38,330 bases of DNA from Candidatus Omnitrophota bacterium (GTDB taxonomy: Bacteria > Omnitrophota > Gorgyraeia > Gygaellales > Profunditerraquicolaceae), in contig JACROS010000011.1 of assembly GCA_016214325.1 (NCBI GenBank), positions 1-38,330 of the forward strand, written 5' to 3'. Below are positions 6,367-14,256 of the stretch, piece by piece; within the stretch, counting starts at the first letter, position 1, and each line of letters opens with the position of its first letter. Position numbers and translations under genes: made by a program. Under the pieces are notes generated by a model that was not told the DNA's origin, did no database searches, and saw nothing but the letters and a program-made list of their open reading frames with translations.

Positions 6367-7023
6367 TTAGAATCTAATGCTGAGATTACTCACCAAGACA
6401 TTTGTGTATGTCCATTTGCCGGCAGGCTTCTTGGAATTAAGCATATAACCAACATTTAAAGAAAAATTCTTATTAAAAGTATACCCTACGCCCACTGAAC
6501 TGCGATGCTCGGTAATACGGTCAAGTTTACAATCATAAAAAGGCTCTTCGCTTATAAACGGGCCGATTTCCTGAGTGCCAAAAATCTTGAAACCCTTATA
6601 AAACTTCAGGCTATTGCGAAAAACAGTTTTTGCCTTGTCGTAATCATATTGAAAACGCAAACGATTAGAAATCTTTGTATTAAAAAACTTTTCCAGGCTA
6701 AATTTAAAAGTATTATCCAAATAAGATATCTCTGAACCATCCCACAAAGCTCCGGTATTTCTATCCTGATGCACATAATAAGGCGTTATCTCCCAAAATT
6801 TATTAATTTTAAAAGAAACTCCGGTTTCAAGTTTAAATAAATATTGATAACTCATATCCTTCTTAAACCGCCACTCAGGAAGAACAACAAAACTTATCTT
6901 ATCGGTAATTTCATAAGTAAATGTCTCCAGATTCCAATATTCCCAATCGCGGTCAGCATAAGAAAGATTCCAAGAAATAAAGATGCCTATCGTTATTAAA
7001 AAACAAACAATTAATTTTATCAT
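6367..7023 (-). CDS. DUF2490-type outer-membrane protein
   Basis: 218 aa with a signal segment (residues 2-22, cleavage near SYA-DRDW). The mature part matches the look of the DUF2490 family: alternating strands with aromatic and Arg residues (WRFKKDMSYQYLFKLETGVS, NRLRFQYDYD, VGVGYTFNKNFSLNVGYMLN) and a terminal Phe (LSIRF), typical of a small outer-membrane barrel. It is 9 bp behind phoU, as last gene of the pst operon, so it is probably phosphate-regulated. Function unknown; a channel or lipid-linked barrel are possible. Family assignment is from pattern memory and should be confirmed with a profile search. Confidence 0.75.
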   Translation of the reverse strand: MIKLIVCFLITIGIFISWNLSYADRDWEYWNLETFTYEITDKISFVVLPEWRFKKDMSYQYLFKLETGVSFKINKFWEITPYYVHQDRNTGALWDGSEISYLDNTFKFSLEKFFNTKISNRLRFQYDYDKAKTVFRNSLKFYKGFKIFGTQEIGPFISEEPFYDCKLDRITEHRSSVGVGYTFNKNFSLNVGYMLNSKKPAGKWTYTNVLVSNLSIRF

Positions 7024-7032
7024 CGGTTTATT

Positions 7033-7698
7033 TTATAATTTCTCAGGATGGTGTTTTACCACTTTTGCCTCTATCATATAAATTACATCCTCAGCAATGT
7101 TGGTAGTGTGGTCGCAAATCCGCTCCAAATGCCTAGCAATTAAAAGCAAGGGCACAGCGCGGTCAGCAGTTTTTGGATCCTTAGCCATGTAATCATTTAC
7201 CAATTCATCAGAAACAAAATTACGCAGCCTATCAGCTTCGGGGTCGCTAAGCAGCACCTTTTTAGCTAAATCTACATCGCGCTTTATAAAAGCATTAATA
7301 GCATCGCGCACCATATTTTGGGCAATAACAGAAAGCTTGGGAATATCCACCAAAGGTTTTAATAAAGGTTTATCCGCGATTTCTAAAACGCGCTGACTAA
7401 TATCTAGAGCCAAGTCCGCAATGCGTTCAAGCTCAGCATTTATCTTCATGCCGGTAGTCAAAAACCTTAAATCACTAGCCATTGGCTGATGCCGGGCAAT
7501 TAAATCAATACAGCGCTCATCAATGGATAGTTCCAATTCGTCAATTTTATCATCTGCCTTAATTACTTCCTGAGCAAGCAGCTTGTCCCGACTCTTCAGC
7601 GCCTCAATTGATTTATAAATTGCCTCTTGAGCCAATACACCCATCTTCAAGATATCCCTGTGCAATTCTTTCAACTCTTCATCAAAATGCCTTTGCAT
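7033..7698 (-). CDS. phoU: Phosphate-signalling protein PhoU
   Basis: 221 aa, all-helical. The two PhoU repeats carry the metal-binding D/E motifs (DDKIDELELSIDERCIDLIA, and ELERIADLALDISQR in the first; DPEADRLRNFVSDELVNDYM and RHLERICDHTTNIAED in the second). PhoU bridges the Pst transporter and PhoR to keep the regulon off when phosphate is sufficient. It lies 14 bp after pstB1, the usual position. Length is normal. In this strain its partner PhoR lacks transmembrane helices, so the usual membrane complex may be assembled differently. Confidence 0.95.
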   Translation of the reverse strand: MQRHFDEELKELHRDILKMGVLAQEAIYKSIEALKSRDKLLAQEVIKADDKIDELELSIDERCIDLIARHQPMASDLRFLTTGMKINAELERIADLALDISQRVLEIADKPLLKPLVDIPKLSVIAQNMVRDAINAFIKRDVDLAKKVLLSDPEADRLRNFVSDELVNDYMAKDPKTADRAVPLLLIARHLERICDHTTNIAEDVIYMIEAKVVKHHPEKL

Positions 7699-7712
7699 TA
7701 TAGTCTCCCTTC

Positions 7713-8465
7713 TTACCCATACCTGCCAGTTATATAATCCTCTGTGCGCTTATCTAAAGGATTAGTAAAAATATTATCCGTTTTTCCAAATTCAATCAAT
7801 TCTCCTAAAAGCATAAATCCGGTATCATCAGAAATTCGCGCTGCCTGCTGCATACTATGCGTCACAATTATTATCGTATAATTATTTTTTAATTCTCGCA
7901 TTAATTCTTCAATACGCTGGGTCGCCTGCGGGTCAAGTGTAGAACAAGGTTCATCCATCAATAAAACTTCCGGCTTAACTGCCACAAGACGGGCAATACA
8001 AAGCCTTTGCTTTTGCTCTAACGATAAACTCAATGCTGATTTGTGCAATTTATCTTTTAATTCGTCCCATAATAACACTGACCTCAGGCTATTTTCTGCC
8101 AAAGAATCAAGCTCGGGCTTACGCAAAGAATTATGGACCCGCTGTCCAAAAACCACATTTTCATAAATTGATAGTGGAAAAGGATTCGGCCGCTGAAAAA
8201 CCATGCCGATCTTTTTTCTTAAATCCACCAAATCTATGCCTTTATCTAAAATGTTTTCCTGGTCGACAATAATTTCTCCGCTTGTGCGCACACCTTCAAT
8301 TAAATCATTCATGCGGTTAAAAATACGCAACAATGTTGACTTGCCGCAGCCAGAAGGCCCGATAATAGCAGTAATTTTATTTTCGCTAAAAGAAGCATTG
8401 ACGTTTTTGACCGCCTGAAAATCACCATACCATAAATTTAAATTCTTAGTAATAATTTTATACAT
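7713..8465 (-). CDS. pstB: Phosphate ABC transporter ATPase, paralogue 1, degenerate signature motif
   Basis: 250 aa. Energises phosphate import through PstC/PstA. Seen: Walker [10 protein letters not shown] (36-44), Q-loop Gln91 ([13 protein letters not shown]), Walker B with catalytic Glu172 ([13 protein letters not shown]), and switch His203 (VTHSMQQ). The ABC signature, normally LSGGQQQR, reads LSLEQKQR (147-154), losing both glycines. The neighbouring paralogue pstB2 has an intact signature but lacks the Q-loop Gln and switch His. In an ABC dimer each site pairs one subunit's Walker A/Q/H with the other's signature, so this subunit would supply the competent ATP-binding half in a heterodimer. 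Separated from pstB2 by 102 bp of repeat-like sequence. Confidence 0.92.
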   Translation of the reverse strand: MYKIITKNLNLWYGDFQAVKNVNASFSENKITAIIGPSGCGKSTLLRIFNRMNDLIEGVRTSGEIIVDQENILDKGIDLVDLRKKIGMVFQRPNPFPLSIYENVVFGQRVHNSLRKPELDSLAENSLRSVLLWDELKDKLHKSALSLSLEQKQRLCIARLVAVKPEVLLMDEPCSTLDPQATQRIEELMRELKNNYTIIIVTHSMQQAARISDDTGFMLLGELIEFGKTDNIFTNPLDKRTEDYITGRYG

Positions 8466-8567
8466 TTTCTAAAAATTGTAATTCGTAAAACGTAATCCGT
8501 AAACCGTAATTAATGGTTTAAAATTACAATTTACCATTTACGGATTACCAATTACGTATTTAATCAA
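8466..8567 (-). repeat. Repeat-rich spacer between the two pstB genes
   Basis: Units related to CGTAATCCGTAAAC recur on both strands. Perfect inverted pairs are 8474-8483/8522-8531 (10 bp) and 8492-8503/8537-8548 (12 bp). The pairs are interleaved rather than nested, so they cannot all form a simple hairpin. It looks like an inserted or decayed low-complexity repeat. No ORF, promoter or terminator is evident. Confidence 0.6.
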
Positions 8568-9314
8568 TTATCCAAATTTACCACTGATGTAATCATCTGT
8601 GCGCTGGTCACCTGGAGCAGTAAAAATTTTATCAGTCTGATCAACCTCAATCAACTCACCGTTAAGGAAAAAAGCCGTCCTGTCTCCAACGCGGGCAGCC
8701 TGCTTTACATTATTTGTAACCAACACTATGGTATAGCGTTGTTTTAACTTTAACATTGCCTCTTCTACTTTTGCGGTTGAGATCGGATCAAGGCCAGAAC
8801 AAGGTTCATCAAACAGAATCACCTCTGGCTCAACTGCAAGTGTTCTAGCAATACAAAGCCTTTGCTGCTGGCCTCCAGAAAGTTTAAATGCAGAAATATC
8901 CAAACGGTCTTTTACCTCATCCCAAAGATAAGCTTGTTTTAAACAGCTCTCTACAATTTCTTTAAGCTTATTTTTATTTATTACCCCCTGCATCCTTGGA
9001 CCATAAGCCACATTATCAAAAATTGATAAAGGCAGCGGCAAAGGAAGCGCAAAAACCATACCCACCCTACGGCGCAATTCTTCAACATCAATCTTATTAA
9101 TACTTACGGAATCAAGATTCAGGTCTCCTGCCATACGGAAATTTAACTGCAATTCATTTAACCTGTTGAGCATACGAATAAAAGTGGTTTTGCCGCTATT
9201 TGACGGCCCAATCACACTTAAAATTTCATTCGCCTGCACCTCAAGATTAACTTCTCTTAAAGAGTGTACCCCCCCAAACCAAACATTAAGATTAACTATT
9301 CTAAATTTACTCAT
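8568..9314 (-). CDS. pstB: Phosphate ABC transporter ATPase, paralogue 2, lacking Q-loop Gln and switch His
   Basis: 248 aa, clearly PstB-like across its length. Walker A is GPSNSGKTT (36-44), the signature LSGGQQQR (145-152) is perfect, and Walker B has Glu170 (VILFDEPCSGLDP). Two residues needed to couple and hydrolyse ATP in its own site are replaced: the Q-loop reads GMVFALPLPLP with Ala89 instead of Gln, and the H-loop reads VTNNVKQ with Asn201 instead of His. With the complementary loss in pstB1, this looks like the degenerate-site partner of an obligate heterodimer. It lies downstream of the branched palindromic element and the damaged pstA. Confidence 0.92.
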   Translation of the reverse strand: MSKFRIVNLNVWFGGVHSLREVNLEVQANEILSVIGPSNSGKTTFIRMLNRLNELQLNFRMAGDLNLDSVSINKIDVEELRRRVGMVFALPLPLPLSIFDNVAYGPRMQGVINKNKLKEIVESCLKQAYLWDEVKDRLDISAFKLSGGQQQRLCIARTLAVEPEVILFDEPCSGLDPISTAKVEEAMLKLKQRYTIVLVTNNVKQAARVGDRTAFFLNGELIEVDQTDKIFTAPGDQRTDDYISGKFG

Positions 9315-9370
9315 TTCTCAATCCAAAATAAATTCGCTGATTTTGTAAATAAATATCACTTTTACTTGTA

Positions 9371-9529
9371 GCGGGTGACGAGGCTTGATTTGAGCAGCAC
9401 GTTGAAAATTTGAGCGGGCACGGATGCCCCTCTATAACCTGCCTGGCAGAGCGAAAATTTTCACCGAGCGCAGCCACGCCACGCCGGGGCGTGGCAAGCG
9501 GTGCTGCGAAAATAAGCCTCGGAACCCGC
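9371..9529. repeat. GC-rich branched palindromic element in the pst operon
   Basis: About 159 bp, markedly richer in GC than its flanks. The outer arms 9371-9400 and 9501-9529 pair imperfectly over nearly their whole length. Inside, 9404-9415 pairs with 9451-9462 around a GGGCA-CGGA-TGCCC hairpin (9416-9429) and a small CTGC/GCAG hairpin (9439-9449). A strong GCCACGCC/GGCGTGGC hairpin (9473-9495) forms the other branch. This clover-like fold suggests a mobile palindromic repeat or a structured RNA rather than coding sequence, although an open frame crosses it. No target-site duplication is obvious. Copy number in the genome is unknown. Confidence 0.65.
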
Positions 9530-9575
9530 TGCCTCAAAATCGCCATAAACAAATTATAAAGCGAATTAATCCCCA

Positions 9576-10251
9576 TCACCATTTCTTCATCTTCCTAAAC
9601 TTATATCTTATAATCACCGCCACCAAATTTACTGACAGCACCATAAATAACAAAACCAAAGCTGTGCCATAACGAATTTTCTCGTCTACATTCGGCACGC
9701 ACTATATTACGAATCGTCTGCCACTTACTTGCCCCTAAAGACAGGCTGACTTCACGAAATGACTGGGGCACACTTTCAAGCGCTTCCACAGAAGACGTAA
9801 TAATAATCGGCAAAATCATCAGGCCCAAGGTCAATGACCCAGAAAGAATAGATGCCCCAAATTTAAAGAAAACCACAAATAGCGCCAAGCCAAACAAGCC
9901 ATAAACCACCGAGGGAACCCCGGCCAAATTTACAATTGAAAGTTTAATTAAGCGAGTAAGAAAATTATCTCTGGCATATTCACTCAAATAAACCGCTGCC
10001 AACAAACCAATAGGAAGAGCAAAAGAAATCGCGCCTAAAACCAAATAAACTGTCCCAACAATTGCCGGGAAAATTCCTCCGGCGCGCATTCCCTGCCTGG
10101 GCATATCTGTTAAAAACTGCCAATTAATCGCAGGAAGGCCCTTTTGAATTATAATTATAACAATCAGGCCAACCGGCACTATGATTAAAAGCGTAGCCAG
10201 CAGTAAAAAGAAAAAAGCAATTTTCTGGGTGCGTTGAGAATTTTTCTTCAT
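9576..10251 (-). pseudogene. pstA: pstA, phosphate permease subunit with internal deletion and frame change
   Basis: The first frame (10251 down to about 9706) encodes PstA from MKKNSQRTQK through GASKWQTIRNIV, including TM helices and most of the EAA-type loop contacting PstB. It then leaves homology and ends at 9601. A second frame, from about 9697 to the TGA at 9576, encodes a good PstA C-terminus (VPNVDEKIRYGTALVLL, then a last TM and RYKFRKMKKW). About 70 residues that should lie between them are absent, so this is not a single-base slip. Either the gene is inactivated, or the assembly has dropped about 210 nt. The start overlaps the pstC stop by 4 nt (ATGA). Without PstA the transporter should not work, so an assembly fault is a serious possibility. 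Confidence 0.8.
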
Positions 10252-11135
10252 TTTCTCTTATGTAAAAATAAATCCGCAGTTACATTAATTGCAAAGCTAA
10301 TCACAAACAAAACAATTCCAATAGCAAATAAAGCAAAGTAATGTTCGCTTCCTACTACAACTTCACCCATTTCAGCAGCAATTGTTGCAGTTAATGTACG
10401 CACCGGCTGTAAAATAGTATTTGGGATAACCGCAGAATTACCAGTAATCATCATCACCGCCATTGTCTCGCCAATTACTCTTCCAATTCCAAGCATCACT
10501 GCCGCTACAATTCCCGAAGAAGCCGCAGGTAAAAGTACCCGATAAATTGTCTGCCAGTGTGTTGCTCCTAAAGCAAGCGCTCCTTCTTTATAATTCTTAG
10601 GCACAGAATAAAGTGCATCCTCTGCAATAGAAACAATTGTAGGCATAGCCATAAATGCAAGCATAATTGATCCGGATAAAGCAGTCAGCCCCGTCGGGAG
10701 GTGAAAAACGCTTTTCACCCACGGCACTAAAGTCACCATCCCGATAAAACCTAAAACCACGCTGGGAATTGCTGCTAATAATTCAATACCTGATTTCAAT
10801 ATTTCTTTTACTTTTTGGGGAGCAACTTCAGCAATATACACAGCACAAGCAATGCCAATTGGAACAGAAATAATCGCAGCTCCTAAAGTAACCAAAAGCG
10901 AACCGAGAATTAAAGGCAGGATTCCTAACTGCGGAGGTTCAGAAATAGGATACCAGCTTTTACCAAACAAAAACTTAAAAGGAGAAACACTCTTAAAAAC
11001 AGAGATGCCTTCTTTAGCCAGGAAAATAAATATGAGTATAACAAAGAAAATAGAAGCTAATCCACAAATCAGAATTAGCTTCTCTACAATAAATTCTTTA
11101 ACCTTTCTCATATTTAACTGCATCAACTGCCTCAT
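10248..11135 (-). CDS. pstC: Phosphate ABC transporter permease PstC
   Basis: 295 aa, six predicted TM helices. Conserved binding-protein-dependent permease loop ALGATHWQTIYRVLLPAASS and PstC-type GRVIGETMAVMMITGNSAVI near the end. It forms the transmembrane pore with PstA and receives phosphate from PstS. Starts at Met1 (11135) or Met9 (11111) are both possible, and neither has a strong ribosome site. It is 13 bp after pstS and overlaps pstA by 4 nt. Length and motifs are normal. Confidence 0.95.
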   Translation of the reverse strand: MRQLMQLNMRKVKEFIVEKLILICGLASIFFVILIFIFLAKEGISVFKSVSPFKFLFGKSWYPISEPPQLGILPLILGSLLVTLGAAIISVPIGIACAVYIAEVAPQKVKEILKSGIELLAAIPSVVLGFIGMVTLVPWVKSVFHLPTGLTALSGSIMLAFMAMPTIVSIAEDALYSVPKNYKEGALALGATHWQTIYRVLLPAASSGIVAAVMLGIGRVIGETMAVMMITGNSAVIPNTILQPVRTLTATIAAEMGEVVVGSEHYFALFAIGIVLFVISFAINVTADLFLHKRK

Positions 11136-11148
11136 TTCCAGAATACTG

Positions 11149-12000
11149 TCATTTCACTGGTACAAAATCAGTCTTTAAAACAATTTCCTGGCCTTCTTTA
11201 GAAAGGCAAAAATCCATAAATTTCTTAATCTGACCCTGCGGCTCTCCATTAGTATAGAAAAATAATGGACGAGAAATTGGATACTTGCCATTAATCACGT
11301 TTTCAGCAACTGGAAAGATAAACTCCGACTTTACATCCTTTGCCACTGCAATGGCTTTTTGCTTAGGTGAAATATAACCCATTCCATAATAACCAATTGC
11401 GCCGGAATTTTGGGTAATCTCATCAGCAATTGCCTGCGAAGAAGAAAGCATCAGCGCTCCTGGAGCAAACTCTTCTTTTGAATTTGGGTCGTTCTTTCTT
11501 AAAACATGCTCTTTAAAATACACATGTGTACCGGAATTTACTTCCCGCGACAAAACTACAATCTTAAGGTCCTCTCCTCCTACTTGCTTCCAATTTGTAA
11601 TCTTACCAGAGAAAACCTGCCCTAATTGATCAATAGTTAATTTACCCACTGGATTTTTTGGATTTACTACAACAGCCAAACCATCCAAAGCTACTTTTAT
11701 CTCAAAAGGCTTAACCCCTTTAGCCTCGGCCAAACCAATCTCTTTTTCTTTAACATTACGAGAGCTCATAGCAATACTGCAGGTGCCGCTGATTAAACTG
11801 GAAATTCCTGTCCCTGAACCTCCGCCGGTAACAGCAACAAATTCTCCGGGGATAATTTCCATATATTTTTCCGCCCATGCCTGAGCTAAATTAACCATTG
11901 TGTCCGAACCTTTAACCTGAATACAATTCTTTGCAGAAGCTGCAAACGCTGAATTACATAAAATCAAGTTCATCAACAAAACCAAAATTATCCTAAACAT
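11149..12000 (-). CDS. pstS: Phosphate-binding protein PstS
   Basis: 283 aa. The signal peptide covers residues 1-20 (LILCNSAFA-ASAKN). Phosphate-site motifs are GSDTMVNLAQAWAE, GGGSGTGISSLISGTCSIAMSSR and REVNSGTHVYFKEHVL, followed by GAIGYYGMGYIS, typical of the compact PstS family. It binds periplasmic phosphate and delivers it to PstC/PstA. The start has an AGGAGGAAGAT site. It sits directly behind a four-unit Pho box, so PhoB control is well supported. Confidence 0.95.
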   Translation of the reverse strand: MFRIILVLLMNLILCNSAFAASAKNCIQVKGSDTMVNLAQAWAEKYMEIIPGEFVAVTGGGSGTGISSLISGTCSIAMSSRNVKEKEIGLAEAKGVKPFEIKVALDGLAVVVNPKNPVGKLTIDQLGQVFSGKITNWKQVGGEDLKIVVLSREVNSGTHVYFKEHVLRKNDPNSKEEFAPGALMLSSSQAIADEITQNSGAIGYYGMGYISPKQKAIAVAKDVKSEFIFPVAENVINGKYPISRPLFFYTNGEPQGQIKKFMDFCLSKEGQEIVLKTDFVPVK

Positions 12001-12023
12001 ATCTTCCTCCTTTTTCTGTTTTA

Positions 12024-12078
12024 ATATTATTACTTATTAGTTAAACCCATGTTAAGCCTATGTAAAATCTATGTAAAA
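12024..12078 (-). promoter_or_regulatory. Pho box and promoter of the pst operon
   Basis: Four consecutive 11-bp units on the minus strand (12068-12078, 12057-12067, 12046-12056, 12035-12045) begin TTTTACAT, TTTTACAT, CTTAACAT and TTTAACTA. This matches the TT(A/T)ACA direct repeats bound by PhoB/PhoP. A TAATAT -10-like box lies at 12024-12029, 16 bp after the third unit. The repeats abut the stop codon of the porin gene. Confidence 0.8.
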
Positions 12079-13365
12079 TTAAAATTTCACGTTCCAATCA
12101 ACCTGCACCACCTGATAAGGCCTTGAGTTAGGATAACCGAAATTACCCTTCATGTATTCATTGTAGTAATAGTCCAAACCCAACCAGGTATTTTTACCTA
12201 AACCAAAATCAAGACCTGCTTCGTAACCTTTAATTCCTGTTTTTCCACCATAACGGTCAGAATCCGGAAGGATATCCAAAATTGAGTCTTTTCCAAGTTT
12301 GCAGTAATTAAACTTAAACTGCCAGTCTTTCCATTTCTCTACTTTCTGTGCTCCTGCCTTAAAGCCAAGCATCCAACCAGTATCATCACCCGGAACATCT
12401 TTTACAACATTTGCAACATACTCGCCAAAAAGTGCAAAATAAGGCAGATTAAATCCAATTGCCTTAAGCGGTTCATTTATTGAAATTTCAAAAGCAGGAG
12501 TAAAATTTTTATAATTATATTTTAACCCGCCGTTAACCGTGCTATTTGTTCCTGAGCTGGCAGTTAAGGATTTACCAACTAAACCTGTAAAATTATAAAA
12601 TGAAGCAGCAATCTTTGCCGAAACCGCGTCAGTTAATTGCTGTTTTAACCCACCTTGCAATACATACATCGTCGGGTCTGCCTCATCACCGGCTGCTTCT
12701 CCAATTAAAAATACACCCAAATTAGAAAATAACTCAGTTTTAGAACCCAGCTTAGCGCTCAATGCTGCTACCCCGCCCTCCGGAGTAATATCAGTATCCC
12801 AAATCAAATCTCCCGGTTCCCAAAGAGGATTTTGCATTTTACCTCCGGTAAAACTCACCCATTTCCAAGGAGAATAAGTGGCATAAGCATAATCAAGAAC
12901 AATGCTCTTTTTTGTAGAACTTGAGCCTAATGTAATATTGGTTGAACGAGGATCAGTAGTTAAACCTGTGGCGATGCCAACACCTGCTTTTATTTTATCA
13001 TTTACCTTCCCCTCTAACCCGAGCCTCGCACGAATACGTGCCCTATCCTGCCCGTCACGAGGAGACTGATTATTCCCAGCCAATTCCTTCGCCTGATCAT
13101 GTTGATACCTTAACCTGAAATCACCTTTTAGTTTTATTGTCTGCACCCAACTTGGCAAAGAAATACTTTTACCCTGAGCAATTTCCTTTTTTACTTGCTC
13201 CTGTGTTTCAGTTTTAATTGATTGTGCCTCCCCAGGAGTAAGCACGCCTTTTTCCACAAGCTTTCCCAAAAGAATATCAATCTCGCCGGCATCAGCGTTA
13301 CCCGCACCAATGACATTTATCATCATTAAAAAAGCCAAAAACAAACATACTTTAAGTTGTTTCAT
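12079..13365 (-). CDS. Putative porin under Pho control
   Basis: 428 aa. Signal peptide residues 1-26 (GAGNADA-GEID), then a short helical segment with SLH-like spacing (IDILLGKLVEKGVLTPGEAQ) and a Lys/Gln-rich linker, then a long beta-barrel from about residue 75 (KLKGDFRLRYQHDQ) ending in Phe (VDWNVKF). This matches the 'putative porin' family. Transcribed after a small ORF behind a Pho box and followed by the pst operon, it is a good candidate for an outer-membrane phosphate channel. Sequence alone does not show anion selectivity, and it does not obviously resemble OprP. Start has an AGGAGA site. Confidence 0.85.
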   Translation of the reverse strand: MKQLKVCLFLAFLMMINVIGAGNADAGEIDILLGKLVEKGVLTPGEAQSIKTETQEQVKKEIAQGKSISLPSWVQTIKLKGDFRLRYQHDQAKELAGNNQSPRDGQDRARIRARLGLEGKVNDKIKAGVGIATGLTTDPRSTNITLGSSSTKKSIVLDYAYATYSPWKWVSFTGGKMQNPLWEPGDLIWDTDITPEGGVAALSAKLGSKTELFSNLGVFLIGEAAGDEADPTMYVLQGGLKQQLTDAVSAKIAASFYNFTGLVGKSLTASSGTNSTVNGGLKYNYKNFTPAFEISINEPLKAIGFNLPYFALFGEYVANVVKDVPGDDTGWMLGFKAGAQKVEKWKDWQFKFNYCKLGKDSILDILPDSDRYGGKTGIKGYEAGLDFGLGKNTWLGLDYYYNEYMKGNFGYPNSRPYQVVQVDWNVKF

Positions 13366-13380
13366 ATATTATTTCTCCTT

Positions 13381-13566
13381 TTAATTAACTCCGCAATACT
13401 TTCTGATTTGACGCAGATTATTTTCCAGTTCCTTAAGTGAACCTTGTGTATAACTGCACTCAAACTTCTCAGTTTCCATGTCGTTTAAAATGTTACGCAA
13501 CCTATTTAGCTGCAGCCTTAAGTGGCTGGCAACAAAATCTCTGCTAATTTCTGACATATTATTCAT
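13381..13566 (-). CDS. Small hypothetical protein, first gene behind a Pho box
   Basis: 61 aa, not recognised. It is predicted helical, with heptad-like spacing in HLRLQLNRLRNILNDMETEK, a middle Cys-Tyr-rich turn (FECSYTQGS) and a second helix LKELENNLRQIRKY. No signal peptide or TM segment. A strong GGAGGTG site precedes the ATG at 13566; an internal ATG nine bases later is less well placed. The porin gene follows 15 bp downstream. The strong ribosome site and promoter context argue that it is real. It could be a small cytosolic regulator of the phosphate response or an RNA-binding helical hairpin, but there is no direct evidence. Confidence 0.65.
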   Translation of the reverse strand: MNNMSEISRDFVASHLRLQLNRLRNILNDMETEKFECSYTQGSLKELENNLRQIRKYCGVN

Positions 13567-13635
13567 TATCTAAACACCTCCTTTCTTAAATATTCTGCCG
13601 ATGATTACTTTTGAAATGCTCTTCATCATGGCTAA

Positions 13636-13689
13636 AGTATAAAATATGAGGATTAAAACTATTTGAAGATAATGTAAAATGTAGGTAAA
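13636..13689 (-). promoter_or_regulatory. Pho box and promoter of the small-ORF/porin unit
   Basis: 11-bp-spaced units on the minus strand at 13679-13689 (TTTACCTACAT), 13668-13678 (TTTACATTATC), 13657-13667 (TTCAAATAGTT) and, weaker, 13646-13656. A TATACT -10 box lies at 13636-13641, 15 bp after the third unit. The pst Pho box uses almost the same spacing, supporting both. Confidence 0.72.
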
Positions 13690-13700
13690 TTAAGAAAGGA

Positions 13701-13732
13701 TATTTTAGGCATACCGCAGGCATGCCTAATTC
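13701..13732. terminator. Hairpin downstream of greA, possible terminator
   Basis: Inverted repeat TTAGGCAT/ATGCCTAA with an intervening loop, about 45-75 bases after the greA stop on the minus strand. The following bases are AAAATAT rather than a clean U-tract, so termination efficiency is doubtful. It separates phoB-phoR-greA from the Pho-box promoter. Apart from this and the Pho box, the 211-base gap 13567-13777 shows nothing else. Confidence 0.5.
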
Positions 13733-13777
13733 ACATCAAAAATATTAGGAAATATTGTAGGAAATTGACAAAAACAG

Positions 13778-14251
13778 TTACTCGCGGCTGATACTAAGGA
13801 TTTTGTAACGAAGTTTTCCTGCTGGAACACTTATTTCTGTAACATCATTTATCTTGCGGTTTAAAAGCCCTGCTCCCACAGGAGAGGTGATAGAAATTTT
13901 ATTTTGCTCATAATCAGATTCATCTTCAGAAACCAAAGTATACTCAAGCTCTTCTTCTGTATCTAAATCTTTTAATTTTACAGTAGCTCCGATTAAAACT
14001 TCATCATTAGACATGCCGACATCTTCAATAATATGGGCACCTGCTAATTTTGACTCAAGCTGATTGATCTTTGCTTCATTATGCGCCTGAGCTTCTTTTG
14101 CGGCATCAAATTCAGAATTCTCCGAAATATCTCCATGGGCGCGCGCCTCAGCAATTGCCTTAGATATTTCTTTTCTTTTTGTTTTCTTTAAATAATCCAA
14201 CTCCTCCATCAACTTCTGATAGCCATTTTTGGTCAAATATGTGCCACTCAT
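13778..14251 (-). CDS. greA: Transcription elongation factor GreA
   Basis: 157 aa. N-terminal antiparallel coiled coil (residues about 1-75) with the acidic tip motif GDISENSEFDAAKEAQ, whose Asp and Glu reach the RNA polymerase active site to stimulate cleavage of backtracked RNA. The C-terminal FKBP-like domain (SPVGAGLLNRKINDV, VPAGKLRYKIL) binds polymerase. An open TTG start at 14260 exists, but the ATG at 14251 with GGAGAG nine bases upstream is preferred. It starts 5 bases after the phoR stop, so it is likely co-transcribed with phoB-phoR. Normal length. Confidence 0.94.
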   Translation of the reverse strand: MSGTYLTKNGYQKLMEELDYLKKTKRKEISKAIAEARAHGDISENSEFDAAKEAQAHNEAKINQLESKLAGAHIIEDVGMSNDEVLIGATVKLKDLDTEEELEYTLVSEDESDYEQNKISITSPVGAGLLNRKINDVTEISVPAGKLRYKILSISRE

Positions 14252-14256
14252 AATAA

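Noticed and set aside
9307-9582. 91-codon ORF across the palindromic element as a gene
   Set aside because: It follows the stem-loops, has no ribosome site or family resemblance, and overlaps both the pstB2 start and the pstA 3' end; the folding explains the sequence better.
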